From an uncultured Burkholderiales bacterium (GTDB taxonomy: Bacteria > Pseudomonadota > Gammaproteobacteria > Burkholderiales > Burkholderiaceae_C), in the NCBI GenBank assembly GCA_903844825.1, contig CAIMVC010000190.1:1-35222 (forward strand): a stretch of DNA of 35,222 bases. Reading direction: 5' to 3'. Both the position numbers and the translations under genes were made by a program. Numbering within the stretch: position 1 is the first letter of the stretch; each line of letters begins with the position of its first letter. Under the pieces are notes generated by a model. It worked only from the letters and a program-made list of their open reading frames with translations. It did not search any database and was not told the DNA's origin. Positions 25,487-33,654 of the stretch are shown here, one piece after another.

Positions 25487-25621
25487 GCCCTTATTGTCTC
25501 TTGCGCTTTGACGCTGACGTCTGCCCCCTCGGACAAAAAGCCGACGTCAATGGCTATGATTCACCGCTTTGCTTCGTCTTCATCCGCGCGCCCTGCGCCC
25601 CTGCCCGAGTTTGCCCACCGC

Positions 25622-27748
25622 ATGTCCTCCCCCCCACCCCCCAACGCCCTGTCTGCCGGCCTGAACCTGGCCCAGCAAGAGGCCGTCAATTACATGCACG
25701 GGCCCTGCCTGGTGCTGGCCGGCGCGGGGTCGGGCAAGACGCGGGTGATCACGCACAAGATCGGGCGACTGATTCAGTCCGGCCTGAAGGCCGAGCAGAT
25801 TGCGGCCATCACCTTCACCAACAAAGCCGCCGCCGAGATGCGCGAGCGCGCCAAGCAATTGATCGGCAAGAGCGCCAAGGGCGTGCTGGTGTGCACCTTT
25901 CATGCCCTGGGCGTGCGCATGCTGCGCCAGGACGGCGCCGCCCTGGGGCTCAAGCCCCAGTTCAGCATTCTGGACAGCGATGATGTGACGAGCATCATCA
26001 GGGATGCCGGCGGCAGCACCGACGCCGCCACCGCCCGCCAGTGGCAGTGGGCCATCAGCGCGTGGAAGAACCAGGGGCTCAACGCAGCGCAGGCCCTGGC
26101 CCAGGCGACCAATGACGAGGACGTCCTGCTGGCAAACATCATGGCGCGCTATGAGGAACGGCTCACGGCCTACCAGAGCGTGGACTTTGACGACCTGATC
26201 GGACTGCCGCTCAAGCTGCTCAAGGAACACGCCGAGGTGCGCGACAAATGGCAGGCAGCGCTGGGCCATGTGCTGGTTGACGAGTACCAGGACACCAACG
26301 CCACGCAGTACGAGGTACTCAAACTGCTGGTGGGCGAGCGCGGCCGCTTCACGGCGGTGGGTGACGACGACCAGTCGATCTACGGCTGGCGCGGCGCCAC
26401 GCTGGACAACCTCAAAAAGCTGCCCGTGGACTACCCGCAACTCAAGGTCATCAAGCTGGAGCAAAACTACCGTTCCACCAGTGCCATCCTGCGGGCTGCC
26501 AACAACGTGATTGGCCCCAACCCCAAGCTCTTTCCCAAGACGCTGTTCAGCGAACTCGGCGAAGGCGAGCCGGTGCGCGTGGTCGATTGCGACAGCGAAG
26601 AGCACGAGGCCGACCGCGTGGTCGCGCGCATCCAGAGCCTGCGCGCCGGCGCCGAACTGCAGGCCGTGGGCGAGCAGCACAAGGAGTGGAAAGATTTCAG
26701 CGTGCTGTACCGCGCCAACCACATGGCCAAGCCCTTTGAAAAGGCCTTTCGCAAAGCGCAGATTCCGTACAAGGTCTCGGGCGGGCAGAGCTTTTTTGAC
26801 CGGGCCGAGATCAAGGACCTGTGCTGCTGGATGCGCCTGCTGGTCAACAACAACGACGACCCGGCGTTCATGCGCGCGGTGACCACCCCCAAGCGCGGCA
26901 TCGGACACACCACGCTGGGCGCGCTAGGAACCTTTGCCAGCCAGTACAAGCTCAGCCTGTTTGAGTCCTTGTTTTCGAATTCGCTGAGCACCGTCCTGCC
27001 GGCCAAGGCCGTCGGCTCGCTGCATGAGTTTGGCCGCTACCTCAACGACCTGGAACACCGCGCCAAGAACACCGTGGGCGCCGAAGACGCGCGCGTTTTT
27101 TTGACCGACTGGCTCAAGGAGATCGACTACGAACAGCATTTGCACGATGGTGAAGACAGCGAAAAAGTAGCCGCTGCACGCTGGACCAATGTGCTCGAGT
27201 TTTGTGACTGGATGGCGCTTCGCTGTGGCGGCCAGATCGACGACACCGCCGGCGTGACCACCGCCAGCGAACGCAAGACCATGCTCGAAGTGGTGCAGAC
27301 CATCGCCTTGTTGTCGACCATCAGCGAGCGCGAGGGCGACCAAAACGTGGTGACGCTCTCGACCCTGCACGCCGCCAAGGGCCTGGAGTGGCCGCATGTG
27401 GTGCTGGCCGGCTGCGTCGAAGGCCTGCTGCCCTTCAAGCTCGAAGACGACGACGGCAGCAACACCGAGAGCATCGAGCAGCGCCTGCAGGAAGAGCGGC
27501 GCCTGATGTACGTGGGCATCACACGGGCGCAGCGCACGCTGAGCGTGAACTGGCTGCGCCGCCGCAAAAAAGGGCGCGACACGATCGCCGGCGTGCCCAG
27601 CCGCTTTATCGCTGAAATGGGCCTGGACAAAACCACAGTCAAAGAAGACCCGCGCGAAAAAATCAAGGCCTTGCGCGCCGAGTTCGCCAAGCGCGCAGCA
27701 GATGGCGCCCTGGCGCAAGCGCAAGCCGAGTCCAGGGGCAAGACCTGA
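25622..27748 (+). CDS. rep: UvrD/Rep-family ATP-dependent DNA helicase (Rep-type)
   Basis: 3'-5' superfamily 1 helicase aiding fork progression. The 708-residue protein has Walker A AGAGSGKTRVITHK (about residues 33-46), motif II VDEYQDTN (~219-226), motif III GDDDQSIYGWRGA (~246), motif IV QNYRSTS, motif V TLHAAKGLEWPHV and motif VI LMYVGITRAQRTL, all intact. The length fits Rep (670-710), shorter than UvrD and without a long C-terminal tail. The frame is open much further upstream (from 24467), but that part lies antisense to the AEC gene and is not helicase-like. ATG at 25622 (MSSPPPPNALSAGLN) is the likeliest start; an in-frame ATG near 25550 would add ~24 residues. The stop overlaps the next gene by TGATG. 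Confidence 0.93.
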   Translation: MSSPPPPNALSAGLNLAQQEAVNYMHGPCLVLAGAGSGKTRVITHKIGRLIQSGLKAEQIAAITFTNKAAAEMRERAKQLIGKSAKGVLVCTFHALGVRMLRQDGAALGLKPQFSILDSDDVTSIIRDAGGSTDAATARQWQWAISAWKNQGLNAAQALAQATNDEDVLLANIMARYEERLTAYQSVDFDDLIGLPLKLLKEHAEVRDKWQAALGHVLVDEYQDTNATQYEVLKLLVGERGRFTAVGDDDQSIYGWRGATLDNLKKLPVDYPQLKVIKLEQNYRSTSAILRAANNVIGPNPKLFPKTLFSELGEGEPVRVVDCDSEEHEADRVVARIQSLRAGAELQAVGEQHKEWKDFSVLYRANHMAKPFEKAFRKAQIPYKVSGGQSFFDRAEIKDLCCWMRLLVNNNDDPAFMRAVTTPKRGIGHTTLGALGTFASQYKLSLFESLFSNSLSTVLPAKAVGSLHEFGRYLNDLEHRAKNTVGAEDARVFLTDWLKEIDYEQHLHDGEDSEKVAAARWTNVLEFCDWMALRCGGQIDDTAGVTTASERKTMLEVVQTIALLSTISEREGDQNVVTLSTLHAAKGLEWPHVVLAGCVEGLLPFKLEDDDGSNTESIEQRLQEERRLMYVGITRAQRTLSVNWLRRRKKGRDTIAGVPSRFIAEMGLDKTTVKEDPREKIKALRAEFAKRAADGALAQAQAESRGKT

Positions 27749-28320
27749 TGCGCTGCGGCGCTTACACGCGGCACTGGGCGCTGACCGCGCTGCAAGCCAC
27801 GGCGCTCGCGGCAGGCATGCTGGGCGCAGCCTTGGCGCTGGCGCAAAGTGCAACCAACGCCAAGGCAGGGCCGGGCGCCGACTGCCCCGCCGCACGGGAT
27901 GTCAGGCCGCAGCAACTCCACGGTCTTTGGTCATTGCAGTTCATCGGGGTCAACGTCAAAGCACTGCCCCCGGGGTGGCCAAGCCAGGCCACCGTGCTCC
28001 TTGAGCAGCATGCCGAATTCAGCGAAAGCCTGGGCGGAGGTGTGCGCCGCGAAATCACCAGCGTGAAAGCTGCCCTCCCCGCCGGCGCCGGCCAGTCTGC
28101 ACACACAGCCATAGCGCAACTCGCCGGTGATCTCGAGGACGGGGTGCTGACGCTCGATGAGTCATCCAACGGCACCAGCATCACAGCCACCTGGAACGCC
28201 GAGATCGTTGAAGCCTCCTGCGGGCGGCAGATCAAGGGAGTCTGGCAAGACACCAGCGATCAGGCCCCAGCCGACGCGCCCGCGATTTCCTTCGTGCTGA
28301 TTAAACGCAGCGGTGTTTGA
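27748..28320 (+). CDS. Exported protein of unknown function
   Basis: No family recognised. The 190-residue product has an N-terminal region with a hydrophobic core (TALQATALAAGMLGAALALAQ) and a likely signal-peptidase site near ALAQ, so a periplasmic location is predicted. The mature part contains RPQQLHGLWSLQFIGVNVK, two cysteines that could pair (in ADCPAARDV and EASCGRQIKG), and ends VLIKRSGV; the pattern resembles small beta-barrel or lipocalin-like folds, which is only an impression. The ATG overlaps the rep stop (27746-27750, TGATG), indicating translational coupling to rep, an odd pairing. A strong hairpin lies at its 3' end. Confidence 0.75.
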   Translation: MRCGAYTRHWALTALQATALAAGMLGAALALAQSATNAKAGPGADCPAARDVRPQQLHGLWSLQFIGVNVKALPPGWPSQATVLLEQHAEFSESLGGGVRREITSVKAALPAGAGQSAHTAIAQLAGDLEDGVLTLDESSNGTSITATWNAEIVEASCGRQIKGVWQDTSDQAPADAPAISFVLIKRSGV

Positions 28321-28328
28321 ACCTAAAC

Positions 28329-28358
28329 CCGGCGCTGCAGTGCTTACTGCAGCACCGG
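28329..28358. terminator. Long hairpin between convergent genes
   Basis: Stem of 4 + 8 bp with one mismatch: CCGG (28329-28332), GCTGCAGT (28334-28341), loop GCTT, ACTGCAGC (28346-28353), CCGG (28355-28358). It lies in the 23-bp gap between convergent genes and covers the stop of the minus-strand TPM gene. No T-tract, but the hairpin is strong and symmetric, so it could limit read-through from both sides. Confidence 0.55.
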
Positions 28359-28928
28359 CTCGTCTGGTAACTCGTTAGGATTGGCTGATGCGCTGTCTGG
28401 CGCCACGGCAAAGTGCTGGATCAGCAGCGCCGAGCAGACGTCAATGGCGTCGTCGAGCCCTTGCTCGTGCTGCCCCGCCTTGAAAGCGCCGCTGAGCTGA
28501 CGGGCCAATTGGGGCCATTGCAGCGGATTGACGCGGGCATTCAGACCCCGGTCTGCCACGATCTCGATGGCCTGCTCCGCCAGCAGCAGGTAGATCAGCA
28601 CACCGTTGTTGTGCTCGGTGTCCCAAACGCCCAGTTTCGCAAACATGGCGATGGCGCGCTGGCGTGTGACCGCCGGCACCGCCTGCTCTGATCTGACATG
28701 CCAGAGACTGCGCAGCGGTAGGCCGGCTTCGATGCAGATGCGAATCTCGCCGCTGTGCGCACGCTCGGCACCGGCCACGCGCTCAGTGATCCGCCCCAGC
28801 GCTCCAGCGCCCAGCATGCGCTCGGTATCGCTGGCGTCCAGCCACAGGTGTTTGAAGAGACGGCGGGCGCTTCGCCACGCGGCAAGAAGCTTGTCGCGGT
28901 AAGAGGACCAGGCAGTTGCTGACGACAT
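28344..28928 (-). CDS. TPM-domain protein (short, no signal peptide)
   Basis: The 194-residue protein has the TPM (YgcG-type) fold: HSGEIRICIEAGLPLR, RAIAMFAKLGVWDTEHNNG and VLIYLLLAEQAIEIVADRGL, which are characteristic. There is no signal peptide and no glycine-rich tail, unlike its neighbour. The N-terminal 50 residues (WRSARRLFKHLWLDASDTER) are basic and amphipathic and may associate with membranes. TPM proteins in plants act in photosystem repair; the bacterial role is unclear, but TPM genes travel with lemA as here. The ATG at 28926-28928 (MSSATAWSS) is chosen because the frame beyond it reaches into the preceding gene. It is the third gene of the lemA cluster. Confidence 0.82.
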   Translation of the reverse strand: MSSATAWSSYRDKLLAAWRSARRLFKHLWLDASDTERMLGAGALGRITERVAGAERAHSGEIRICIEAGLPLRSLWHVRSEQAVPAVTRQRAIAMFAKLGVWDTEHNNGVLIYLLLAEQAIEIVADRGLNARVNPLQWPQLARQLSGAFKAGQHEQGLDDAIDVCSALLIQHFAVAPDSASANPNELPDEPVLQ

Positions 28929-28981
28929 GCGGGTTGTATCCTTGAATAACAGGCAAAGGAAGGGCGAAGGCCTGCGGACGC

Positions 28982-29986
28982 CTACCACCGACCCGAGGCG
29001 CCGCCGCCGCCGAAGTCACCCCCGCCGCCGCTGCGAAATCCGCCGCTGTGACCTCCACCATGGCCACCGCCCCACCCCCCTGAGCCCGCGCCCCAACTGC
29101 CACCGGAGCGTCCCGCCAGGGACGCCAGGCTGGCCACGAGCGCAAAAGCCACAGCAAGCACGGCCGCCAGACCGGCAAAAAGCAGGCTCGCGGTCAGCCA
29201 CCAGGCCACCAGGCCCGCCAAAGCCCCTGTCGCCAGCGAGGCCGCCTTGCGCCCCACCAGGGCAGACAGCCAGCGAACGGCAAAGGGGACCGCCACAAAC
29301 AACACGACGAGCACGTCAAGCCATGACGAATTCTTGCTGCCCCCGGCACCCCCACGGTTGCGGCTGGCTACGGGTTCGGGCAGCTTTTCACCCGAAATCA
29401 GGGCCATGAGCTGGTCCACGCCGTTGTTCAGGCCACCCGCGAAATCGCCCTCACGAAAGCTGGGCGTGATCGCTTTGTCGATCACCTGCTGCGCGGCCAA
29501 GTCGGGGATGGCACCTTCCAGCGTCTTGGCCGTGGCGATGCGCACCTGCCGGTCGTTTTTGGCCACCACCAGCAGCAGGCCATCGCCAACACCTTTTCGG
29601 CCAATTTTCCAAAGATCGCCCACGCGCTGTGTGTAGCTCATGATGTCCTCGGGCTGCGTGGTAGGCACCATCAGCACGACGATTTGCGAGCCCTTGGCTT
29701 TTTCAAACGCCGCCAGTTTGCTCTCCAGCGCCTGGCGCTGCCCCGCATTGAGCGTGCCGCTGGTGTCAATCACGCGGGCCATCAGCGGTGGGATCAGTTG
29801 CAGGCCTGGCACGCCTTGCGCGGAGGCGCCGAGATGCAAGCTGCAAAGACAAAACGTCAGGCTCAGCCACCTCCAAACGAGCCGACTCCAACGCTGCGAA
29901 GCGCCAGCGCCAGCGCCAGCGCCAGAGCCAGAGCCAGAGCCAGAGCCGGAGCCGGAGCCGGAGCCGGAGGAAAAAGCGGGCAACAT
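28982..29986 (-). CDS. TPM-domain protein with glycine-rich tail and N-terminal Ser-Gly/Ala-Gly repeat
   Basis: The 334-residue protein begins MLPAF followed by SG and AG dipeptides encoded by a hexanucleotide repeat (29901-29966), then a hydrophobic signal-like core (LVWRWLSLTFCLCSLHLGA, cut near ASAQ). The TPM domain follows: RVIDTSGTLNAGQRQALESK, KGSQIVVLMVPTTQPEDI, GDGLLLVVAKNDRQVRIATA. After a variable linker there are two membrane helices and a very Gly-rich C-terminal tail, as in other YgcG-type proteins. The start must lie upstream of the repeat because no ATG, GTG or TTG occurs in frame between it and the signal core; the ATG at 29984-29986 fits best, with a TTG at 30017-30019 as alternative. 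It follows lemA by 19 bp. Confidence 0.82.
   Translation of the reverse strand: MLPAFSSGSGSGSGSGSGSGSGAGAGAGASQRWSRLVWRWLSLTFCLCSLHLGASAQGVPGLQLIPPLMARVIDTSGTLNAGQRQALESKLAAFEKAKGSQIVVLMVPTTQPEDIMSYTQRVGDLWKIGRKGVGDGLLLVVAKNDRQVRIATAKTLEGAIPDLAAQQVIDKAITPSFREGDFAGGLNNGVDQLMALISGEKLPEPVASRNRGGAGGSKNSSWLDVLVVLFVAVPFAVRWLSALVGRKAASLATGALAGLVAWWLTASLLFAGLAAVLAVAFALVASLASLAGRSGGSWGAGSGGWGGGHGGGHSGGFRSGGGGDFGGGGASGRW
29901..29966. repeat. Hexanucleotide tandem repeat, 11 units
   Basis: On the plus strand: four GCGCCA, three GAGCCA, then four GAGCCG units, ending GAGG. The three blocks differ from each other by one base, which suggests stepwise mutation and expansion. It lies inside the 5' end of the TPM gene and encodes Ser-Gly and Ala-Gly dipeptides. 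As the unit is two codons, gain or loss of units keeps frame and changes only the length of the segment before the signal core. Confidence 0.95.
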
Positions 29987-30005
29987 ACCGTGAGCGGGCT
30001 GGCGT

Positions 30006-30605
30006 TTATTTTTTCTCAAAGCTGACCGAAGGCGGCAAGCTGATCTGCGCCTCGTTTTGAACTGTCAGGTTGGGCTTGACCTGGTAGCCAAACACCATCG
30101 CCGTCAGGTTGTTGGGAAAGCTGCGCGTGAGCACGTTGTATTGCTGCACCGACTGGATGTAGCGGTTGCGCGCCACGGTGATTCGGTTTTCGGTGCCTTC
30201 GAGCTGAATGCGAAGGTCCTGAAAGCCCTGATTGGCCTTGAGCGTCGGGTAGTTTTCACTGACCACCAGCAGGCGCGACAGTGCCGAGCCAAGCCCTGCC
30301 TGAGCCTCCTGAAACTTTTGCATCGCTGCCGGGTCGTTGAGCGTTTCGGGCGTGACCTGCATTGACGTGGCGCGGGCGCGGGCCTCGATCACACGGGTCA
30401 GGGTGTCTTGCTCGAAAGCGGCCTCCCCCTTGACCGTGGCCACCAGATTGGGCACCAGATCGGCCCGGCGCTGGTACTGGTTGAGCACCTCGGACCAGGC
30501 TGACTTGGTCTGCTCATCCAGGCGCTGAAAGTCGTTGTAGCCGCAGCCCGCCAGTAGCAGCGCCAGCACAGCGATCCACAGGGCTTTGAAAAAACGTGAA
30601 TACAT
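30006..30605 (-). CDS. LemA-family lipoprotein
   Basis: The 199-residue protein is of the LemA family: N-terminal leader ending in lipobox LAGC (Cys21) in MYSRFFKALWIAVLALLLAG, followed by a long helical part with WSEVLNQYQRRADLVPNLVATV, typical of LemA coiled-coil-like helices, and IQSVQQYNVLTRSFPNN near the C-terminus. Function not established; in several genomes lemA and TPM genes form an operon as here, hence a joint envelope role is inferred. AAAGG precedes the ATG at 30605. It starts the lemA-TPM-TPM cluster and is divergent from the SnoaL-like gene across 202 bp. The gene symbol lemA is used for the family rather than shown for this protein. Confidence 0.88.
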   Translation of the reverse strand: MYSRFFKALWIAVLALLLAGCGYNDFQRLDEQTKSAWSEVLNQYQRRADLVPNLVATVKGEAAFEQDTLTRVIEARARATSMQVTPETLNDPAAMQKFQEAQAGLGSALSRLLVVSENYPTLKANQGFQDLRIQLEGTENRITVARNRYIQSVQQYNVLTRSFPNNLTAMVFGYQVKPNLTVQNEAQISLPPSVSFEKK

Positions 30606-30729
30606 AACAACCTTTCGGCAATATACCAACCCGTAACACTAACATAGACAACAACTCTGCAGGCACGTCGGACACGGCGGCACTTCGACAAACTGCCGCT
30701 GTCGAGGTGTTTAATGGCCCGTCGGCGTG

Positions 30730-30741
30730 GCCTAATTAGGC
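30730..30741. promoter_or_regulatory. Perfect 12-bp palindrome in the lemA/SnoaL divergent region
   Basis: GCCTAATTAGGC is perfectly self-complementary and lies about 125 bp from the lemA start and 67 bp from the SnoaL-like gene start. An imperfect TCGACA...TGTCGA pair sits just to its left (near 30688-30708). Both have the size of dimeric regulator sites; no regulator gene is nearby. Confidence 0.35.
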
Positions 30742-30807
30742 ACATCGACGACAACGAGGCCCGCCATCCGACTTGCCCGCAAGTCTTCATCGTCCCGCAC
30801 TGACACC

Positions 30808-31254
30808 ATGCGCAAATCCAAAGTACCCACTGCCAGCCAGGGCAACGCAGATGACATCGAAGCGGCCTTTTACGAAGCACTCAATGCCGGCGATATTGAC
30901 AAACTGATGGCTTGCTGGGCCGACGAGGACGACGTGGTGTGCGTGCACCCAGGCGGCCCGCGACTGGTGGGTATCGGCGTGATAAGGGCCAGCTTTGAAG
31001 CGCTGTTTACCAACGGCGTTTTACGCGCGCATGCCGAAAAAATCCGGCGCGTCGAGTCCATGGCGGCGAGTATTCACAGCGTACTCGAGCGCATCGAGAT
31101 CCTCAGCGCCGAGGGTGTGGGCAACGCCTACGTGATCGCCACCAATGTCTATCACAAGACCGCCCAGGGCTGGCGCCTGGTCGCCCACCACGCCAGCCAG
31201 GGCACTACGGCCGATGTTCAGGCCTTCGCCGATGCTGCGGCCACTCTGCACTAA
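30808..31254 (+). CDS. SnoaL/NTF2-like (DUF4440-type) protein
   Basis: The 148-residue protein has the cone-shaped NTF2-like fold signature: AFYEALNAGDIDKLMACWADE, VVCVHPGGPRLVG, and NVYHKTAQGWRLVAHHASQ near the end. Members include polyketide cyclases, ketosteroid isomerases and many enzymes of unknown function. No signal peptide. It is followed after five bases by the YheT-type hydrolase gene, so both are likely translated from one mRNA. The ATG at 30808 has no strong Shine-Dalgarno match. Substrate unknown. Confidence 0.82.
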   Translation: MRKSKVPTASQGNADDIEAAFYEALNAGDIDKLMACWADEDDVVCVHPGGPRLVGIGVIRASFEALFTNGVLRAHAEKIRRVESMAASIHSVLERIEILSAEGVGNAYVIATNVYHKTAQGWRLVAHHASQGTTADVQAFADAAATLH

Positions 31255-31259
31255 GAGGC

Positions 31260-32270
31260 ATGAACTACACAGCGCCCTGGTGGCTGCCTGGCGGCAATTT
31301 GCAAACCATCTGGGCAGCGCTTTGCGCACAGCGCTTTGAAGGCGCCCCCCCCACTTTTCGCAGGGAACGCTGGACCACGCCCGACCAGGACTTCGTCGAC
31401 GTGGACTGGCTTGACGAGCCCAGCGATCCGGCTGCTCAGACGCCTGGGGATGGTGCGAGCCGACCTCTGCTGGTGCTGTTTCATGGGCTGGAAGGCTCCT
31501 CGGCCAGTCACTATGCGCAGGCCTTTGCGCATGTGGCGCGCACGCGCGGCTGGGCCTTTGCCGTGCCGCACTTTCGGGGCTGCTCGGGCCAGATGAATCT
31601 GGCACCCAGGGCCTACCACTCGGGGGACTTCGCCGAAATCGACTGGATGCTGCGCCGCTTCAACGCGGCCCATGACGGACCAGTGCTGGCCGCGGGCGTG
31701 TCACTAGGAGGCAACGCCCTGATGCGCTGGGCGGCCGAAATGGGCGAGTCGGCAAGCCGCTACACCCATGCCGTGGCATCGATCTGCTCGCCGCTGGACC
31801 TCGCCGCCGGTGGGCGGGCGATCGGAAGGGGCTTTAATCGCCTGGTCTATACCCGCATGTTTTTACGCACGATGGTCCCCAAAGCCTTGGCCAAGCTGGA
31901 TCAGCACCCCGGGCTGTTTGAACGCGAGGCCATGCTCGGGGCGCGCGATCTGTACACCTTCGACAACGTGTTCACAGCGCCCGTGCACGGATTTGCCAGC
32001 ACCGACGACTACTGGGCGAGGGCCTCCGCCAAGCCGGGCATGCGCCAGATCCGGATACCCGCCCTGGCACTGAACGCCGGCAACGATCCCTTCGTACCCG
32101 GCGCCAGCTTGCCGCAAGTCGGTGAAGTCAGCGCGCACGTCACGCTATGGCAGCCCGGCGAAGGCGGACATGTTGGATTCCCCGCCGCTTCGCCCGATCA
32201 TGGCTGGCCACGCACCCACGCGCTGCACATGCCGGACGCGGTCGCCGACTACCTGGCGCAGCATCTTTAA
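31260..32270 (+). CDS. YheT-type alpha/beta hydrolase
   Basis: The 336-residue protein is of the YheT/ABHD1-3 family. It shows FHGLEGSSASHYAQAFA (oxyanion-hole HG at residues 75-76), the nucleophile elbow GVSLGGNA (Ser148), NAGNDPFVP with a late acidic residue and GGHVGF with the catalytic His. All three triad positions can be assigned. In E. coli YheT is an uncharacterised putative esterase; eukaryotic ABHD3 acts on phospholipids. It starts five bases after the SnoaL-like gene, with GAGG overlapping the gap, suggesting translational coupling. No signal peptide. Confidence 0.9.
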   Translation: MNYTAPWWLPGGNLQTIWAALCAQRFEGAPPTFRRERWTTPDQDFVDVDWLDEPSDPAAQTPGDGASRPLLVLFHGLEGSSASHYAQAFAHVARTRGWAFAVPHFRGCSGQMNLAPRAYHSGDFAEIDWMLRRFNAAHDGPVLAAGVSLGGNALMRWAAEMGESASRYTHAVASICSPLDLAAGGRAIGRGFNRLVYTRMFLRTMVPKALAKLDQHPGLFEREAMLGARDLYTFDNVFTAPVHGFASTDDYWARASAKPGMRQIRIPALALNAGNDPFVPGASLPQVGEVSAHVTLWQPGEGGHVGFPAASPDHGWPRTHALHMPDAVADYLAQHL

Positions 32271-32438
32271 CCCAAATCCGGCTGCAGTTGAACGCGGCCG
32301 AGGGGCTGAGGAGGCAGGTCGCTGGCCTGACGGGAGTACCGGCCGGGCGCCATGCCCGACTGTGGCGAGTCACAACGCCAGCTGAGTCAAAATAAGCGCC
32401 TGCTCCACGCTTTTGGGGCACCCCACCGAAGAGACCTG

Positions 32439-33011
32439 ATGGACGATATCGTTAAAGCTGCCCTGGCCAAATGGCCCAACGTGCCTGACTGCTACGGCTG
32501 GCTGGGGCTGGACGCGCGCGGCAATTGGTACATGCGCGACGACGCCGCCCAGGCAGCAGGCCCCTTTGCGTCGGGCACGGTCGTCAGCAAAGGCTCGCTG
32601 CTCAAGCATGAAAAACTGATCGACTTCATCCAGCGCAACTACGAGCACGACGCGGCAGGACGCTGGTTTTTTCAAAACGGCCCGCAGCGCGTCTATGTCG
32701 AGCTGGAAGCCACACCGCTGATCTGGCGCGTCAACGCCGACTTGTCCATTCAAGCCCACACCGGGCAGGCCGGCCGCCTGCAGCGTAGCTTCACGGACGA
32801 GCACGGCCGGCTCTACCTGGAAGCCGAGTCAGGCTTTGGGCTGGTTCACACCCAGGACATGACCCATGCCGCCGACGCCGTCGAGCAGGGCCTGTGGGTG
32901 CCACAGCCCATGGCAACGCGCGAACTACCCCAGCGCTTTGGCTACGTTCGCAGCCCAGCCCAACAGCGCCCGACGGCCCAGTCCTCAGCCGGTGGCGCAC
33001 AGACGCCCTGA
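32439..33011 (+). CDS. Conserved hypothetical protein of Burkholderiales
   Basis: The 190-residue product begins MDDIVKAALAKWPNVPDCYG and WLGLDARGNWYMRDDAAQAA, then KGSLLKHEKLIDFIQRNYEH, QRVYVELEATPLIWRV and EAESGFGLVHTQDMTHAADA. I recognise this as a protein conserved across Burkholderiales and usually annotated as a DUF29xx-type family, but I am not sure of the number. No signal peptide or membrane segment; the C-terminal 25 residues are low-complexity. The ATG at 32439 is chosen because the conserved part starts there; the open frame extends to 32352. A bidirectional terminator follows (33056-33083). Confidence 0.72.
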   Translation: MDDIVKAALAKWPNVPDCYGWLGLDARGNWYMRDDAAQAAGPFASGTVVSKGSLLKHEKLIDFIQRNYEHDAAGRWFFQNGPQRVYVELEATPLIWRVNADLSIQAHTGQAGRLQRSFTDEHGRLYLEAESGFGLVHTQDMTHAADAVEQGLWVPQPMATRELPQRFGYVRSPAQQRPTAQSSAGGAQTP

Positions 33012-33055
33012 TGGGTGATCCCTGACGTGTGCTCAAGCGAACAACGAGCGAGCGC

Positions 33056-33083
33056 AAAAAAGCCGGGCGAGCCCGGCTTTTTT
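33056..33083. terminator. Bidirectional rho-independent terminator
   Basis: Perfect palindromic stem AAAAAAGCCGGGC (33056-33068) and GCCCGGCTTTTTT (33071-33083) with a GA centre. It has an A-tract on one side and a T-tract on the other, as expected of a terminator shared by the convergent hypothetical gene and cytochrome gene. Confidence 0.92.
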
Positions 33084-33123
33084 TGATCGGCAGTCCCGGC
33101 GCCAAAGCCAGGCTAAAAGCGAT

Positions 33124-33654
33124 TTATTTGGCAGGTGCCACTGCGGCTGGCGCAGCCGGCTCGGGAAGCTTGCCACCCGCCTGGTTGGCCATGTAGACCA
33201 CGGCACGGCCGATTTCAAGGTCTTCAAAATCACCACCGCCTTGCGCGCCCATAGCGTTCTTACCTTTGAGCGCAGAGGTCCACAGCGCGTCAAAACCGGT
33301 CTTGAGACGAGGCGCCCAGGCAGCCACATCGCCCAACTTGGGCGCGCCGGCAGCACCGACCGCGTGGCAGGCAGCGCACTGGGCGGTGTAGACCTCCAGG
33401 CCAGTTTTGAGCGTGCGATTGGCATCGCGAATTTCCACCGTGCCAACTTTTTGAATCCGCTGGGCCACAGCCTTTTCGGTATTGCTGGCACCGGCAGACG
33501 GTTTGTTGTCAGAGGTGACGTAATACACCAGCGCAATGATGCCGAAGATGGGAATCACGAACGAATAAAACACCGCCAGCAGCAACTGCTTGGGGGTCTT
33601 GATTGGGCCGGTGTGGTCTTCTTCGTGGGCCGAAGTGTGGTCGTTAGCGCTCAT
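33124..33654 (-). CDS. Membrane-anchored cytochrome c5-type protein
   Basis: The 176-residue protein has an N-terminal cytoplasmic segment rich in His/Asp/Glu (MSANDHTSAHEEDH), one transmembrane helix (about residues 24-46, LLLAVFYSFVIPIFGIIALV) and a periplasmic c-type haem domain with CAACH (Cys93, Cys96, His97) and a probable axial Met135 in NAMGAQGG. This architecture, haem motif plus FEDLEIGRAVVYMANQ, is that of cytochrome c5-like carriers in Burkholderiales, thought to serve terminal oxidases. GAGGA lies close before the ATG. The C-terminus is Ala/Pro-rich. It would mature through the Ccm system. Confidence 0.9.
   Translation of the reverse strand: MSANDHTSAHEEDHTGPIKTPKQLLLAVFYSFVIPIFGIIALVYYVTSDNKPSAGASNTEKAVAQRIQKVGTVEIRDANRTLKTGLEVYTAQCAACHAVGAAGAPKLGDVAAWAPRLKTGFDALWTSALKGKNAMGAQGGGDFEDLEIGRAVVYMANQAGGKLPEPAAPAAVAPAK

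Noticed and set aside
24467-25621. N-terminal extension of the rep frame by 385 codons
   Set aside because: Antisense to the AEC transporter gene and unlike helicases; helicase similarity begins at 25622.
25580-26908. Minus-strand open frame (442 codons) opposite rep
   Set aside because: Antisense to well-conserved helicase motifs; no domain.
29901-29966. Tandem repeat considered as CRISPR
   Set aside because: Six-base units without spacers inside a coding region; no cas genes. No CRISPR array is present in the window.
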